64,000 nt of DNA, taken from Haemaphysalis longicornis (lineage: Eukaryota; Arthropoda; Arachnida; Ixodida; Ixodidae). Below, piece after piece: positions 11,090 through 24,321 of this stretch. The stretch spans positions 119,230,957-119,294,956 of the forward strand of contig CM023449.1 in NCBI GenBank assembly GCA_013339765.2. Direction: 5' to 3'. Position 1 is the first letter of the stretch. Every line of letters begins with the position of its first letter. Below the pieces are notes generated by a model that was not told where the DNA came from, did no database searches, and saw only the letters and a list, made by a program, of their open reading frames with translations. The position numbers and the translations under genes were made by a program.

Positions 11090-14000
11090 AAGCGCGTTCC
11101 ATCTGTTAATCGACCAGATTTAGGGGACTTCACACCAGTTCTACATAGTGTGAAATGTCCTGAAACGGTGGAGTGGTAGACCGAGAAATAAAATGCCACA
11201 GGAAAAAAAATCTCCGTCCTTTCTGGTTGTCTTTGGGGTCCCTCATCCCACTGTTCAAAGATAAAGGGCTTTTCACTCCTGCTATGTCTCTACGCAGTGC
11301 AGTTAACCTTAACGAGGTAATGTATCTTGTTGCTACAGTCCATAGAGTAGTATTTTACAGTGATTGTGTAATATTACGCACACATTTGCATTTCAGCTGT
11401 AACCATGTTGAGGAAACTGGGATCACAGTTAAGCAATTGGCAGGGTGGTCAAACAACATCGGCTTTGTGTTCGAAGCAGTACTTTTTTCAAAAATGCCTG
11501 AAAGATTGTCTGGAAGCTACAATTTTAGCTTTCCGTTAGAACGGAATGCTTTTGTAGCCGTATTTCTCTGTTGTTATTTTAGACACAATATCCGATGAAG
11601 TCGTTCGTCTAACATTTTTGAAAGAAAACTTCAACTCCTGCCAACGGGAACATCGCATATCGAGTTACGTTCAGATTGTATCATTTCCACCCCTTTGTAA
11701 AAGTGGTCATACGCCTAAAACGCTTCATATTTGAACGTACTGATAATGTTTTATAATAAACAGGGATAGCATGATGTTACGTGCCCATTCACATCAAGTT
11801 GGCAAGGAACTAATTTTTCGCAATACGGGCGTTGACATTTCTTTCCCCCTAGTAGATACATTGCGTGGTTTCAAAACATACTCCTTGCCAGAAGCAAGAA
11901 AATTGCAGCCACCGCGACCATGATGCCTACAAAATAAAGAATTCGAAATAAACACTAAAACACAAACACGAACAAATAAACCACATGTTCGGTATTGCAC
12001 CAGGCTGCGAGGAAATCCGGCCACTTGGGTACCGGGCTCTTCCGCACTCAGTAAATGTTGTGTAAAAAAATTGCTGTAGATGTGCTTTATCTTCAGGTGG
12101 TCTAGTGAATCCAAGCATCGAAAGGCATCTCAGGCGCTGGGCGTGGTTTATCCTACAAGAAAGATTATGTAGGCACGCCGCACACCAACGCTTAAAACGT
12201 ATTCGCGGAAGAATCTGGTGTGGATTACAATACGACATGATAAACACGTTGAACCCAGACTTTGCCTTGAGAGTAGAGAGCGGCCATAGTATGTCCAAGT
12301 GTTAGGACAGGAACTACCGCTTTAAATATTGCACGCACGATCAAATTTTGCAATGGTGATACCATGAAAAGAATCTGTGTTCGAATATTTCTGAGTCGTT
12401 TTATTAGCTCCCTGACACTTACGCCGTGTGCTTGACTGTTAAATTAAAAAATTGGATTTAGAATAAAGAAAAATCTGCAGCAGTATCTGTATTCACATAA
12501 CTTTTACTGGTTGTAGAAGCACGGCTCAACGCAAACGATAGTTGCGTACTTGTCTACTGCAGCTTTAACGCATTTAAATTCTCCTGAAAAGTGACCTTAA
12601 AAAACGTGCATTTGGTACACTTGTGATATTGTAATACAAAGCGCACTTTTTTTCCGTATATCGGATAACCTAGTATTCTAAGATGCTACCCAAAGGCGAT
12701 TTTTTTTAGTCTCCATCATAGTTATCCGGCACTTATATATTTCAGTTACTTTCCCAAGTTCTCGCTTCATCACTGTAGTTTTCGAAATGCCCTATATCTC
12801 CGTGAAGACGGGTGCTTCATAACTCTTCATGTAGCAGCCTTTGCTTTTTTTACGTACGAACACTTACGAGCTGCTTAAAATTTAAAAAAAGAGCAATTTT
12901 TAATAATGGTCCACAGTAAACTTTTTAGTCGGCAGACGGTTAAATGGCCTTCGCCTTTTTCTTCCGTACACTTCATTTGTATGTAGTCGATTCTCGCTTG
13001 TTTCTGCTAATGTTTCGTTCCAAAAATAGCCCTACTCCACGGTATGTCTTTTCAAACCCAATATCTGCCCCTTAAATTCTTAGTGTAGAGCTTTAATGCC
13101 CCGAGGGCGTTTTAATGCTTTGTTCGTAGAACGGCAGTGAGCGCAGCACCAAACAAAAAAAGCCGCCTTCCTGCAACAGCTGTGTCTACGGACACAATTG
13201 CTCTCGCAAGTACTCAAAAAACGCTAATGCCTTCGCCGCTTTGTTCCGTAACGAGCAGCTGAAATGAAAGCCCTTGCAGAAAAAAGAGATATGCCCCATG
13301 AAAAGAAGTGAGCCTGTAAAGAAGAACAAAATAAGCGATCATGCGCAGTGGACTCGTCCACAAGGGAGGTGGGAGCATATGGAAGCTTGAAATTTACGTG
13401 TAGCTAGAAGGCAATAAATTTGTGAAGATAAACGACGACATTTGTAGCATGCCTCCTTTGCGCATAGAATTTAAAGCGTATAATATTTCTATACACGGTT
13501 ACATAAATTAAGGCGTGTTGACAATACCCAAAATAATAACTGCCCTTGTTCGATAGCGTTTGGTACGTATCATGACTTTTCTTACCCTTCCTTTCCGTCC
13601 GCCTTACATTGACTGTCGTTTTATCTCAGAACGCACTTTCAAGCCCGCCAAGATCAACCATACCCATTAATTAAGCAAGCTGATTCTTCAATCATTGCCG
13701 CTGTATTATCCCTGGAAACATTTGTTGCAATCCAATCAATGTGGTTTAAACTGCAAATACTCAGGGTTGCTTATGCGTTGTACTTGAACGTCCCAAGTTT
13801 CCAAACCAAAGACACTCTTTTTATAATCGGTGAATTTGTATTTTGCCGTGTTTGAACATCAGTACCCAGGATTTCCGGCTAGGAACGGTTTTCATTCATC
13901 ACCGCTTTCGCCCAATGCTTTGGTACAGACCTTTAAAAGCCTTACAGAGATTTAAACTTCAATTCTGCATCAGCCAGGCCTTAAACACAGCTCGAAGTAA

Positions 14001-14592
14001 TTTAAGTAGCTGTCTTGCAGTGAGGCGGTCACAAAGAAGCCAACCGAAGGAACCGTTCCTCAGACTTTAAATTTCAGTTCGAGCTTATCACTGAAAGGGC
14101 AGCTCTGAGAACATCAGTCCGGGAAAAACCTTCGTCAAGGGAAACGTCCTTGGGCTGAAACCAGTACAAAATACTGTAAGGTAAACAACAAAGGAAACAG
14201 ATAAAAATAAAGTAAAATACACACATTATATTCGTCATCGTTAAAAATACCTCGATTCTTTAACACTAGGAACGCTAAATATGCCAACGATGTTCCTTAA
14301 TTTAGAGGGTGGAAGTCTACTTCCAACTATTATGATTCGAGGAATATTTCTCCAGCCGATTGGGCACTATATTGTTCAAAAATACGTACACTAAATCTGG
14401 GAAAAGAGTAGCGGCAGGAAGTGGTGCTCGCGAACAGCACATCCTACGCATTGATAACGGAAAGCGGCCCTGTTTATGACAGCAGCATATAAGAAGGCTC
14501 ACAGCGGCGGTTTGATGCTAGGTGGGTAACGAAGACGAGTTATTTTATAACATGCATACGGCTTCTAACGCTTTAAGGCTGGAAAAAATCGC
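11090..14592. other. Unassigned AT-rich sequence
   Basis: Many homopolymer runs and no consistent open frame. I see no domain, tRNA-like box pair or long inverted repeat. Confidence 0.5.
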
Positions 14593-15925
14593 GTGGTGCC
14601 CCTGCCAAGTAAATGCCTCCCTTCTCTTTCCCGCTCACCTCTTACGCTGTTCCTCTCCCGTCGTGCTCCTTCTAAGATAAATGGGCTAGGGTTCACTCAA
14701 GTCAGTTTAAATTTACCATTCATGCCCTCCCCTCACTACACGTTCCCTCCACCCTCCGCCTAACACATCTACCCGCTAAGCTCCGTCCGCAATGGAGCAG
14801 CAGTCACTCGCGGCTTTCTGAACTGAGACGATCTTTTCTTTTTTGTAGGCTCAAAAACAAAATGGTTTTCCACCACCCCCACCATTCCCACCACTGTTCC
14901 ACGCCGATTGTCTCGATGGCAGCGCTGCCGTAATGCGGAGACATGCGTGAATCTAGGCACCCTTCCACAACGCGTATAGAACGACGTTGCCCTATTTCGC
15001 GCGCGTCGCAAGCGGAACGTGGAACCGATCTAGTGAAACCTTATGTTAGTGGTGCCGTTTGATTTCTTAAAATGCCGTCACACGCAAACGTGGCGCGGGG
15101 GACACCAGGCGATACAGGGAATTTATTTTCAGCAGTGGATGTGTTTCATTTTCTATTGCAAAAATCAAGAATACCGAACTTTTATTTAAAGAAACACTGC
15201 AAATATCACTTCTGCGTGGATTTTCTACCTGATATTTTCGTAATATTTTGTTCTTCTTCAACAGTGTTGACGAGTATGAACATTGCCACCGGACGTAGAC
15301 GTTTAGGTTTGGCTGTGGGTATGTAATACCCCTGTCACACGGGCACTTTCGATCGTGATTGAGTCGATCCGGATCGAGCTGAATCCGGATCGGGCGCTGC
15401 TACACGGCAGTCTCCATCGCGATCGAGCCCGATCCCGCTCGAAGTCGATTCTAATTCTCCAAGTGCGATCGAGGCTTGCAAACGCGATGGAACGAAGGCG
15501 GCGGTACTCTCGTCCTCGCTCAGTGATGCGCGACAGGTGACAACTTCAACTATAACTTGACCCAAATAAGCCTGTAGTAACATTCAGTGTTACGCATACC
15601 TACGACCGCGCGAAATTAGCAGACGCCGGCAGCAAGTACATTTTCACCGCCATCTGGCGTACACAAGTGCAACCGGTGCAACTTCTCAATCGCGATTGAA
15701 ACGTGCCGTGTAGCAGCGGCAGTGAGTCGAGCGCGCTCGAAAACTCGATCGCGATTCACTTTAATCGCGATTGAAAGGGCCCGTGTGACACAGGTATAAG
15801 ACTATTGCTCAGCTTTGTTTCACTTTGGCCGCGTTGCTGAATTGAGTCACAGACAGACAGGAAGACCAAAATTTTGGGGTTTAAGTAGCCCAAGAAAGAC
15901 TTTCGTCTTTTATGTACAAGTACGT
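14593..15925 (+). repeat. Dispersed repeat, copy 1 (split by a MITE)
   Basis: It shares ordered blocks with 30468-31140: CCAAGTAAATGCC, CGTCGTGCTC, GCAAGCGGAACGTGGAA, ACAAGTATGAACAT-like and TAAGACTATTG, and then AGACAGACAG through GGGTTTAAGTAGC. This copy keeps about 230 bp (roughly 14710-14890) missing from the other, and holds an extra 470-bp MITE at 15327-15796. No protein is visible. It may be an LTR or the non-coding end of a transposon. Confidence 0.8.
15327..15796. mobile_element. 470-bp MITE with subterminal mirrored GATCG arrays
   Basis: The ends are TACCCCTGTCACACGGGC on the left and, read inward on the minus strand, TACCTGTGTCACACGGGC. Subterminal blocks are also mirrored: GCTGCTACACGGCA (15396) against TGCCGTGTAGCAGC (15703), and repeated CGATCG/AATCGCGATT words at both ends. 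The relative at 31011-31020 reads GTATATAAGA where this insertion sits, giving a paralogous empty site. The insertion therefore splits a TATATAAG box. The target duplication is short and TA-containing. Non-coding. Confidence 0.85.
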
Positions 15926-18730
15926 AGCCGAGCATCACAATATTGACTTAAATAAAAATATTTGTTGTTCATTGGTGTAACACACAAAAAATAATTCCCC
16001 ACATCTGAGTAAACAGCGCCACAGAAGGAAACGGGTTATCTTGACAAAAACCCTCTTACGCGGCGTTACAGTAGCAGCCTCGCTAACGTCTTTCAGCTAC
16101 ACCTAAAAAGAGGGAAGGAAAGAAATGAACCTACCTAACGCACAAAATACGCACCCCCGACAGGCGTTAAATGATTCTGCAAATAGCACTAATGCAACAG
16201 CTACGCAAACCAATAGAAATCTGCGTGAGTTAACAATCACGGACACACCTCGTATTTCACCACTTGGCCTTATCTTGTTTGGAACATTATCTCACATTTT
16301 CAAATTGCGTGGCACTTCGGTGTTGAAATTGTTAAAGAGCCAAGGAATCTTTCGAAATTATTTATAATAAATTTGCTTCCACACCTCACATTTCCAGGTT
16401 TCAAGGCCTAGACAGATGCCAAGTATGATGCGCAACGCTTGCTCGCCCCTTCGTGATTGAGTAAAGGCAGTACTTCCCTTCATAACCGACGTGTATTCGA
16501 AGCAAGCTTAAATGAGTTATTCAAACAAAATAAGTTTGTTTAAGTTGATATAGCTACCCTTGAGTACCTTATTCAGCTCGATTACAGTCCGAAAGACGTT
16601 TCTAACAAGCAAAAAACAAAAAATATGGAAAGGTTCAAAACCTCGCGCTACAGGTACGTCATATGAGACGGAGTGACGCACTTCGATTTATCACTAAAAC
16701 CATATTTATCAGTCTATTAACTCCAAGTTAGCGTTCAATGTTTACGATCAAACGGATGAGGAGGACCCACTACCATTATTTGGTCTTGATTATTTGCGAT
16801 GGTTGATGTTAGCGTCTGCGAATCGAAAAAACAAATGTCTGTGACGCTATTGAATGTTTCCAGACAGCGGCCGGGGAGTCGGCAGTGCTTCACCTGCTTC
16901 ATTTATCACCATTTGTGTTCAAACTTTGCGATCAAATTGGTGCCATTGAAATTTCAATTTGTGTATTTTCACTCCAAGGAGTAGTGGAACCAATCGGGAC
17001 AAAGCGATATTTCTAATGGACACAACTCGTATTTTGTATTCAAGGTCACGTTACGCTATTCCTTTCGGGTTATGTTCCCCGCCGCAGGGAGGATGCACAC
17101 TCAAATGTCAATGTACTTGCCAGTTTACAACTTTGAAACTATGCTTCTCATGACAGTAAATTGGCTGCTGTCCCTCGATGGAGGCAAAGGTGGCGTTATA
17201 GTTGGCTTATAATGCACGAGTGTGCTGGCCCGAGGAGTAGTGTCTTAGCTTCCCTCCAAGAAAGAAACAGCCATTTCCTGAGTTGATTTTCCCTGAGCAG
17301 GAGAGGAAAACTGGGTTGGAATTCTCATGGCACTGAAAGTGCTACGGTGATATTCATTGACAGACACAAACGGACACATTTGTTTGCTGATAGTAAACAT
17401 AACGAATGGTCCCGGGAAAACGTTGACTACAGTCTCGTGCTGCGGGCCTAGTGAGGCAAAGACGGTGAAGCACACTGTGTCTTACTCTATCTAGAAACAA
17501 AGGACGTAAATCCAGCCCTTTCCACCTGCGTCTTGGAAAGAAAAACACGGGTTCACAAATGTGCAGCATCATCGTGTGTGTTAAGAGGCAGAAGGAATCA
17601 TACAAAACAATAGAATTATCTTCCAACATTATACCGAAAAAATGACGTCATTAACCTGGTTTGTATTAACATACAACCTAGATGAACAATTGACCTTTGG
17701 TCGTATGCAATCAAGCGTGAAGGTTAAAATAACAATATTATGTTTTTTTTTTCAACGAGCGGAAGTCGAATATAGCTGTCAGTTTTGTGTCCAGTGTGAG
17801 GAGCAGCTCAGAAAACAGAAAAAAGTATTTACCTTTTCTCTTCCTTTACCCTGATCCCTCAAAGAGGCAAGAATGTAAACACTAAGGCAAGGGTGGATTC
17901 TCTGTCGAGATGGTGCCTGATCTGCCGCTGCAAATAACACCAAGTACGAAGCAAAAAAAAAAAAAACAGAAAGGGGGAAATCGGAGTTTTCGAGGTAAGC
18001 TGCACCAGAGAAGCCATTTGTTTGGGATGGCAGTGGTCTGCCTTTTCTCAACTCTGGGCAATCTATGCGCGTGCAGCGTCACTCTTTGCTGTATATGTGC
18101 TTGTTTTCGAATGCGATTTTACGCTGAGCCCTTTGGTGTTGATGACCGAGCTTCAACGAACCCTGAACGCGGGGTGGCTAGGGAGAAGCGCATAGGATAA
18201 ATAAGGAAATTCGCCATTGCACGAATAAGTCGCGACGCTTTTTGGCCCGCCTCCAACTGTTCGTGTTTGAAGTTATTACCTTCACTATGGTGCGCAGCAC
18301 TGTGTCACCTCCTTCTTCATCTCTGTCACAGGTTAAGGCATGGGCGCACAGTAAATTTTTTGTTGGTGATGCTGATAGAGGCATTTCCGTGGTAATTTGG
18401 AAGGACATTTTAGGGGGGCGATATTCACGGTGCAGTGTTAATATGCATGGAGATATTAAACCGAGGAGGGTGTAATTTCACAAAATGTCAGTTAAAGGTT
18501 CTGCACCACGACGCCAAATCTGGTTGCCCGCGCGGGTGTTGTCCCACGAAATGATGTGGCGCCGAGCACGCAAGCCTATCTTCACGCGTACGGTGTTAAG
18601 GTAGATGGCGAAAATAGCGAGGAGTGGAGGATGTCCGTATGGGATTGAGATGGCGCTGGGTGAGGACTGGCCGGATCTACTGTCACGTATCAGCTAAGCG
18701 ACTCCAGCTTTGCATCCAGTGGGTAAAGAG
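15926..18730. other. Unassigned sequence
   Basis: Mixed AT-rich sequence. I see no supported gene, domain or long inverted repeat. An A-tract occurs near 17955. Confidence 0.45.
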
Positions 18731-18732
18731 TA

Positions 18733-18947
18733 CAGTCGGCCAAATATTTCTCTAGCGGGCACGAGCTGCGATTTTTCAGGCCTATAACGTTTTCAGGAAA
18801 GAATAGCCTAGCAAAAGGAGGGCCTGCTTGCCGCTTCGTTTCCGACTTGTTTTGACCTCGATCTGTTTGCAACTTGGCTTCCGTAATACGGCGCTAACGC
18901 ATTAAAAGTCGCCGCTCTCTGATGCGAGCTAAATATTTGGCCGACTG
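18733..18947. mobile_element. Tc1/mariner-type MITE, TA-flanked
   Basis: The left end is CAGTCGGCCAAATATTT preceded by TA (18731-18732). The right end is its exact reverse complement followed by TA (18948-18949). The identity extends patchily inside (GAGC and GCGGC words). Length 215 bp, no coding. The TA duplication and CAGT start are those of the Tc1/mariner/pogo superfamily. Confidence 0.82.
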
Positions 18948-19395
18948 TACGTCCACATTTATAGCACTGCAAAACGTTTTCCTAGTAACTACTTCCAATT
19001 AATAAGCTTCACCGTTTTTACCATGTCCCGCACTAACTTTTTCAAGCGTTGCGCTTGGCGCCTTCATTAGCCTCGTCTTCTCCGTGTCAGCCTTATGAGT
19101 GAAATGAGAATTAGCGTTACGCACGCTCTGTCCGGGTAAGTAAGGCAGAAAGAGACTCATGCTTTTTACAGCTAGCTTAGCAACGATTACGCTTTGATCT
19201 AGAGGAACCAGATTATATGAGATGACAATGCGGCGTAGTCAAGATGCAGCAGAAGAGCACGCTACATATACTAGAGATTGAGTTTTTTTACCGTTTCTGC
19301 TGCAATTTGAGAACAATTGACTCAGTAGTAAGTTTAGGTTTATTATACCGTACAAAGTTTTTTTTACCTTTGATTTACCGCAAGCGATAAGGTGG

Positions 19396-19436
19396 TTCAA
19401 CATATAAAGTATAAAGAAGATACTTTATATGTTGAA
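19396..19436. other. Perfect short hairpin
   Basis: TTCAACATATAAAGTA (19396-19411) is exactly reverse-complemented at 19421-19436 across a 9-nt loop. The stem is AT-rich, so stability is moderate. It may be the heart of a small MITE or chance. No longer arms were seen. Confidence 0.75.
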
Positions 19437-19664
19437 ACGTAAATTACCCACATATGAAGGATCGACTTCGCAAAATGTGGTTCGCCTGTAACAAAGATAA
19501 AATATAAGCAAACTGTTTCAAACGACAAGAGGGTGAAGACCTTCCAGAACGAGGGGCTGGAAAAAAGGGTCGTAGGTTTTCAATTCGAGATTTAACGAGT
19601 TCTCATCTAAAACTTTTACGAAGGGTTAGGTGTCGTACAGTTTCCCTGAGACACTGGGCTTGTC

Positions 19665-19919
19665 GTGATTGGACTACCCGATGTAGTCGTGGTTGGCGAT
19701 TTCAATGTGTATATGTCGAGACAGAGGTTTGCGCTTTTCGGTTTTAGTCATGCGGCTTGCGATGTAACACCGATCCGACTGCGCCGACCACTTATCGCCG
19801 TACGTGCACCGATTTTACATTATCCAAAGATGTGTCGACAGTCACGAGAATTCCGATCAGTGTTTAATAAAATGACAACGAAGCCACTGGTACCACTGCT
19901 ACTAAGCGACAAAGATTGA
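19665..19919 (+). pseudogene. Possible LINE endonuclease fragment
   Basis: An 84-codon frame begins near VVVVGDFNVYMSR, which matches the GDFN motif of APE-type endonucleases. CDVTPIRLRR follows at the spacing where LINEs carry their T(x)R motif. No upstream TETW or YRPP motif is found in the other frames, and no SDH box is seen. It could be an isolated LINE shard or a chance motif. Confidence 0.35.
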
Positions 19920-21266
19920 TGCAATGAAGTTTTTGCAAGTTTTCTTGCGACGACGTGTGCAGCTCCCCTCGTCAGCCATTTTGCCGTTGCGAAGTTGCCC
20001 TGGTGTCTCTTTCGGATCCTTCTTCTTTTGCTTAGTATATCATTCTTCATACCTGGCACTTTATAGCGTGAATTCGCCGCGGTAATGAAAGAAACACTTC
20101 AGCGTAAACGAAAGGAAAATGTTTTGTCGTCATGCGCCATAGACATATCAACGCCGCGACCTTGGAACTGCTGTATTATACTCCAAAGGCAGATTGCCAT
20201 GACGGCAATCTTCTTTAGCTTAATAAATCTCGGAGGCACTACCCCTTTTATAAATGCTCGTGTTGTTGTAAATGTTTTGTAGTAGTATTCGTTGAGCCGA
20301 TTAAATAATGTTTGTATAATGGGACGGACGTTACTACCCCTCCAATTTATACTGCCGATGCTGAAGCATCTCACATAACGCTGTACCATCCGCAGTTTAG
20401 TTGGGATATTGTAGGCAGAATAAATGTTCTCGATCGGAGCCGGTTGCTAAGCAGCTAAGGTTTTGCGCTTCTGAGCTCAAAGATGCGCGTGCAATCCAAG
20501 ACGTCGCACGGTTTTTCTGATGGTAGTGGAAAAAGCACTGGCGTGTTGAGATTTTGGAGCACCTTAAAGGTCTCTCGGTTGGGCAAAGAATTCTAAACGT
20601 TCCACCACTTCCCTGCTCGTAGTCCAAGTGCAGTGTCACGCATTTAATCTCATAATTGTGGATGAAGAACGGAAAATTTATAAAGATTGCGAAATAAAGA
20701 TCTGCCACACAACTGAAATGCTTCAGAAGGTGCAAGACTACTGCTTTCTCGAAAGGTAGTTATCAGAAATGGGGACGATAATTCATTCCTTGCTTCGCGA
20801 AATTATTACTTTGTAAAATGTAGCGTCAGAGAGATAATGTTTAAGCCGGCGTTGATGAATTCAGCCTAAAGAGATTCTTTGCAGGAACCAAAACTGACAA
20901 AGGACGGGTAACAAAGACATGAGGCTGCTAACCTGCGCATGCTCAAATACAAAATCAGGGGTTAATATTGGAAAAACCACGTACAAGACACAAACAAAAT
21001 TTAAATTCATTGAGACTTTACACTTAACATGCAAGTTTGAGGGGGTGGTTTTATGCTGCCTTAGTTTGGCATTATCAGATTGCCCACGGGTTGAAAATTT
21101 ATCCCGCACACAAATTAAAATGTGTGATTCACAGCAACAGGCGTGTCCTTTGATAAAAAAAAAAACTTTTGCACGCTCTGGAACTTTACAACGCAGAAAG
21201 TAATCCTTATATTGGGTGGTGCCACAGACCCACCAATCTTTGAATTCCTAAAAGCGTGAGGGTACC
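19920..21266. other. Unassigned sequence
   Basis: No supported gene or element. Open frames overlap on both strands without domain content. Confidence 0.45.
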
Positions 21267-21388
21267 GGCTAGTGGGTAATCCATGAGCTTCACACCGCGA
21301 AAACGGACCAGGGACACGAAGAAGAGGACTACAAACCAGCGCTCGTTTGTAGTCCTCTTCTTGTGCCTGGTCCGCTTTTGCGGTGTGA
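21267..21388 (-). mobile_element. Palindromic element 1 with CACTAGCC flank
   Basis: A near-perfect palindrome with no loop, centred on AGCGCT at 21338-21343. The arms of about 50 bp run through GTTTGTAGTCCTCTTCTT and GGACCAGG to TCACACCGC, with one 3-base indel. Read on the minus strand, the palindrome is followed by ATGGATTACCCACTAGCC (21269-21284). The same core, arm motif and tail recur at 24322-24454 and 62594-62710. Non-coding. Confidence 0.85.
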
Positions 21389-21796
21389 TGCCCATTTAAA
21401 TTCCTTTCGTTTGCTGGACGTCGGCATTCAGCAAAATTTTATTGTTGGCAGCATAAATTGGTCCTTGAAGTGCACTGTGGTGAAGCTGGACCTTAGGGTG
21501 GCCTTCGTGAGTTGAATAGAGAGCTAGAAAGATGTGAATGAAGTTGAAAGTGTGGAAGATATGAGAACGCGCCAACGAAATGCAAGGCGGCCGGACGCCG
21601 TTAAACAGGACTCCATGGCGCTCAGTACCTGCTGAGCCAGAGCCAAGGGGTTTGGTGTTTGGGACTGGGGTAGCGAGTTTTTCACGGATTTGAACAGCAA
21701 AAAGTTATACTCCACGCACAGAAAATTAGTGCCCAAGACAAAAACAATCAAACGTGGTAAAAACTATTTCTTATGTTTTTGTTATGGCTATCATAA

Positions 21797-21822
21797 CCCG
21801 GGCTACGGGATCGTAGCCCGGG
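21797..21822. other. GC-rich 11-bp stem hairpin
   Basis: CCCGGGCTACG, loop GGAT, CGTAGCCCGGG: a perfect 11-bp stem with a 4-nt loop. It stands out in AT-rich surroundings. Possible transcription-pausing or processed hairpin, or the tip of an old palindrome. Confidence 0.7.
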
Positions 21823-22341
21823 TGCTGACGACGCCGATTTACTTTCCAATTCTAATGTACCAGCATGATACATTTGAATGGCGTAATTGACACAAATGAT
21901 CAACAAGTGACCTATATAATACCTGGGATAATCCTCTACTCAAAGAAAAATGAAACAAAAAAAAACAACAAAATACATGCAGCGAAAGACGGAAAAAGAA
22001 TGCGGAGGATTGCGGCATTTTAAAATCATGTGGTGGAACTGGTGTCTGGCACGTTCGACTGAAAGTCATCGACAAAACACTTAGTAGCTACGCTGTACGC
22101 CACAGAAGCAGGATTCAAAGTTATTACAAATCATGGAACATCATAGCTATTTCGCCCTACTTTATTATTAACAGAAACGCCCGCCCATCGAATCCTTTTC
22201 TCTGAGCTAAAAAACGGCCCTAATGTTAGGCTCCTTATTGTTTTCAACAGAAAGGACCCTAGACATTGATGCAGGCTGTGTCGGTAAGAATGGCACGTGA
22301 AAATGAATTGACCACAGCCATAGCCTACTGTATTTTTACAA

Positions 22342-22690
22342 GGCCAAACGCATTGCGTGCTTCCCAATCGGAGTGACTGGTACGCCTTCAGTGCCCATAT
22401 GTCGCGAGGTGGGGCCTCGAGCAGAACCTGGATCACGCAACCGCAACTGACTTCTAGAGCGTCTTGTCAAAGAAATCCCGCTCGCGCCAGCGCTTGAAAG
22501 CTCAGAGCTGCGGCGGAGCATGCTTTGCCAACGTTTCCGCTCTCCACCACGCGTCGCCCCGAGCGGAACTGGTGACATGATTGAAGCGCTTTGAAGGCTA
22601 CCGATTGGGGGAGAGTGGCCGGTTAGAAGGAGAGGGCTTGGTTGGCCAGTCCCGTCTGATGCATTTTTCATTGTAAAAATGCAGGAGGCG
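22342..22690 (-). other. Candidate host coding exon, Ser/Pro/Arg-rich
   Basis: On the minus strand a frame of about 110 codons carries TGQPSPLLLTGHSPPIGSL, then GATRGGERKRWQ, SGISLTRRSRSQ and MGTEGVPVTPIG, before stopping at KHAMRLAL. The base and codon balance is more even than in neighbouring chance frames. An AG (GCATCAG) precedes the plausible part and a GT follows near its end, but neither splice site is strong. I do not recognise a family. It may be an exon of a disordered protein, or chance. Confidence 0.3.
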
Positions 22691-22712
22691 ATGCCAAACC
22701 CTAATGCGATAT

Positions 22713-22812
22713 TTTTAAGTGTCCATGTACCAAACATAATTTCATACGTCAAAATAGATTGTTTGATAGTTTTTAAGTGTCCATGTACCAAGCATAATTC
22801 CATAAGTCATAA
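22713..22812. repeat. 58-bp imperfect tandem duplication
   Basis: TTTTAAGTGTCCATGTACCA at 22713 recurs at 22771. In both copies it is followed by CATAATT(T/C)CATA(C/A)GTCA(A/T)AATAG with few changes. A local duplication. Confidence 0.8.
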
Positions 22813-22828
22813 TAGGCGGTTTCCGCTC

Positions 22829-24321
22829 TTCTACGTAAACCATACATTGTTAACATAAAACAACATTGCTCCAGAATATAACTTTACGTACGTATTGTAA
22901 AGGCGAGAGACTAGCGATTATCAAACTTCTTAACGCTACATCCTGTTTGCGTACCTTTTCTCGCTTTCCTGCCTCCGTCTTTCCATGAGGATTACCCCAA
23001 AAGGCAGACTGGCAGCCATTCACACAGCAGCTTCTTCGCAGTCACAACTTTCGCCGGTCATGCGGCGCCCCACAAAAGGCTAATTTGTTATGTTCTGCTA
23101 GCGTTCCTGGCTAGCGAGTCGTAATAGACTTTACTTCTGCTCTTTTAACCCAGATTTCAACATGACACGAACGCAATGGGGTTTGCTTTATTTCTCTTTG
23201 CTGCCGCTGCCATTATGACATCATTCCTGTTGATGGAGGACGAAGACAGGCACTTTTCGCATTTGTTAATGCATGTAGCAATGTCTCCTTAAAACGCACG
23301 AACTTTATGTATCTGATAAGAAGGCGATGTATCCTAAATTGGAAAGTTGATCTTTTATTGGCGTTTAGCGGGATTACTTTAGAGAAATGCCGGTGCCAAT
23401 AACATATGTGTCTGGTTGATAGCTGACATGAGAGCTTTTCATAGGAAAATTTTCGCTTCAGAACGATTTTTTGGGGAAATTTAGGGCAAACTAACCGCGT
23501 CAATATTGACCCCATATTGATAAAATGTCGTTTTTGACGCGTTTCTCGTGGAGTGGACTTCGCAATCAGTGGTGAGGTGTAGAAAGCTGATATATGACGA
23601 GACTCCGCAAAAGCATAAAATACCTATCTGCATCCCACAGGCAGCGTGATGCAAACCGATGATCTCTGAAAAGAAACGTTCGGTTTGGGTATATGGCGGG
23701 ACCAAAACGGGAATAATAGAACATCAGCATGTTTGGTGGTACACTGCCCATTTTTCAATGCATGGATCAAAATAATTAATGCCGGTTTTTTTTCGTTGGC
23801 GCGCTGTATGATCGAAAACATAATGCTGACTTCAATGTTCAAACATGAATGTTACAAAGTAAGAAATGCGCAGAATAACCTTCTGGCGAGATGGTTCTGT
23901 TAAATGTGCCATTTCAAACACTGATATAGCCTGGGTTTTTTAGGCGGAAAAAACTGCACAGGCATGGCATGGCAATTTGTGGCGAGAATGTCCCTAACGC
24001 CAATTTTATGCATTACCAGTGAAACCACTAAAGTGACATAGACAAAAAAAAAAAGCAGGGAACGAAAAGTGCCTGATACGTGCTTCTTTACAGCAAATTG
24101 CACTCACTTAGTATCGGTTGTACTAAACAAAACCAAGGCCATTAGGCATTCCCTCGTTAGCGATGCATGCACCTAAAGATTTACGCGTCAGCCCTGCAAT
24201 AAAAAAAGGGTGAAGTAAGCTTCAGACTGATTACAAAAGTTTAGCGTGGCTTTCAGATTAAGATTAGGATTGGCCTGAGTTCTGACAACAGGCACGGAGC
24301 GACTTAGTCAGGTTGACGTCA
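22829..24321. other. Unassigned sequence
   Basis: No supported gene, tRNA-like boxes or long inverted repeats seen. Confidence 0.45.
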
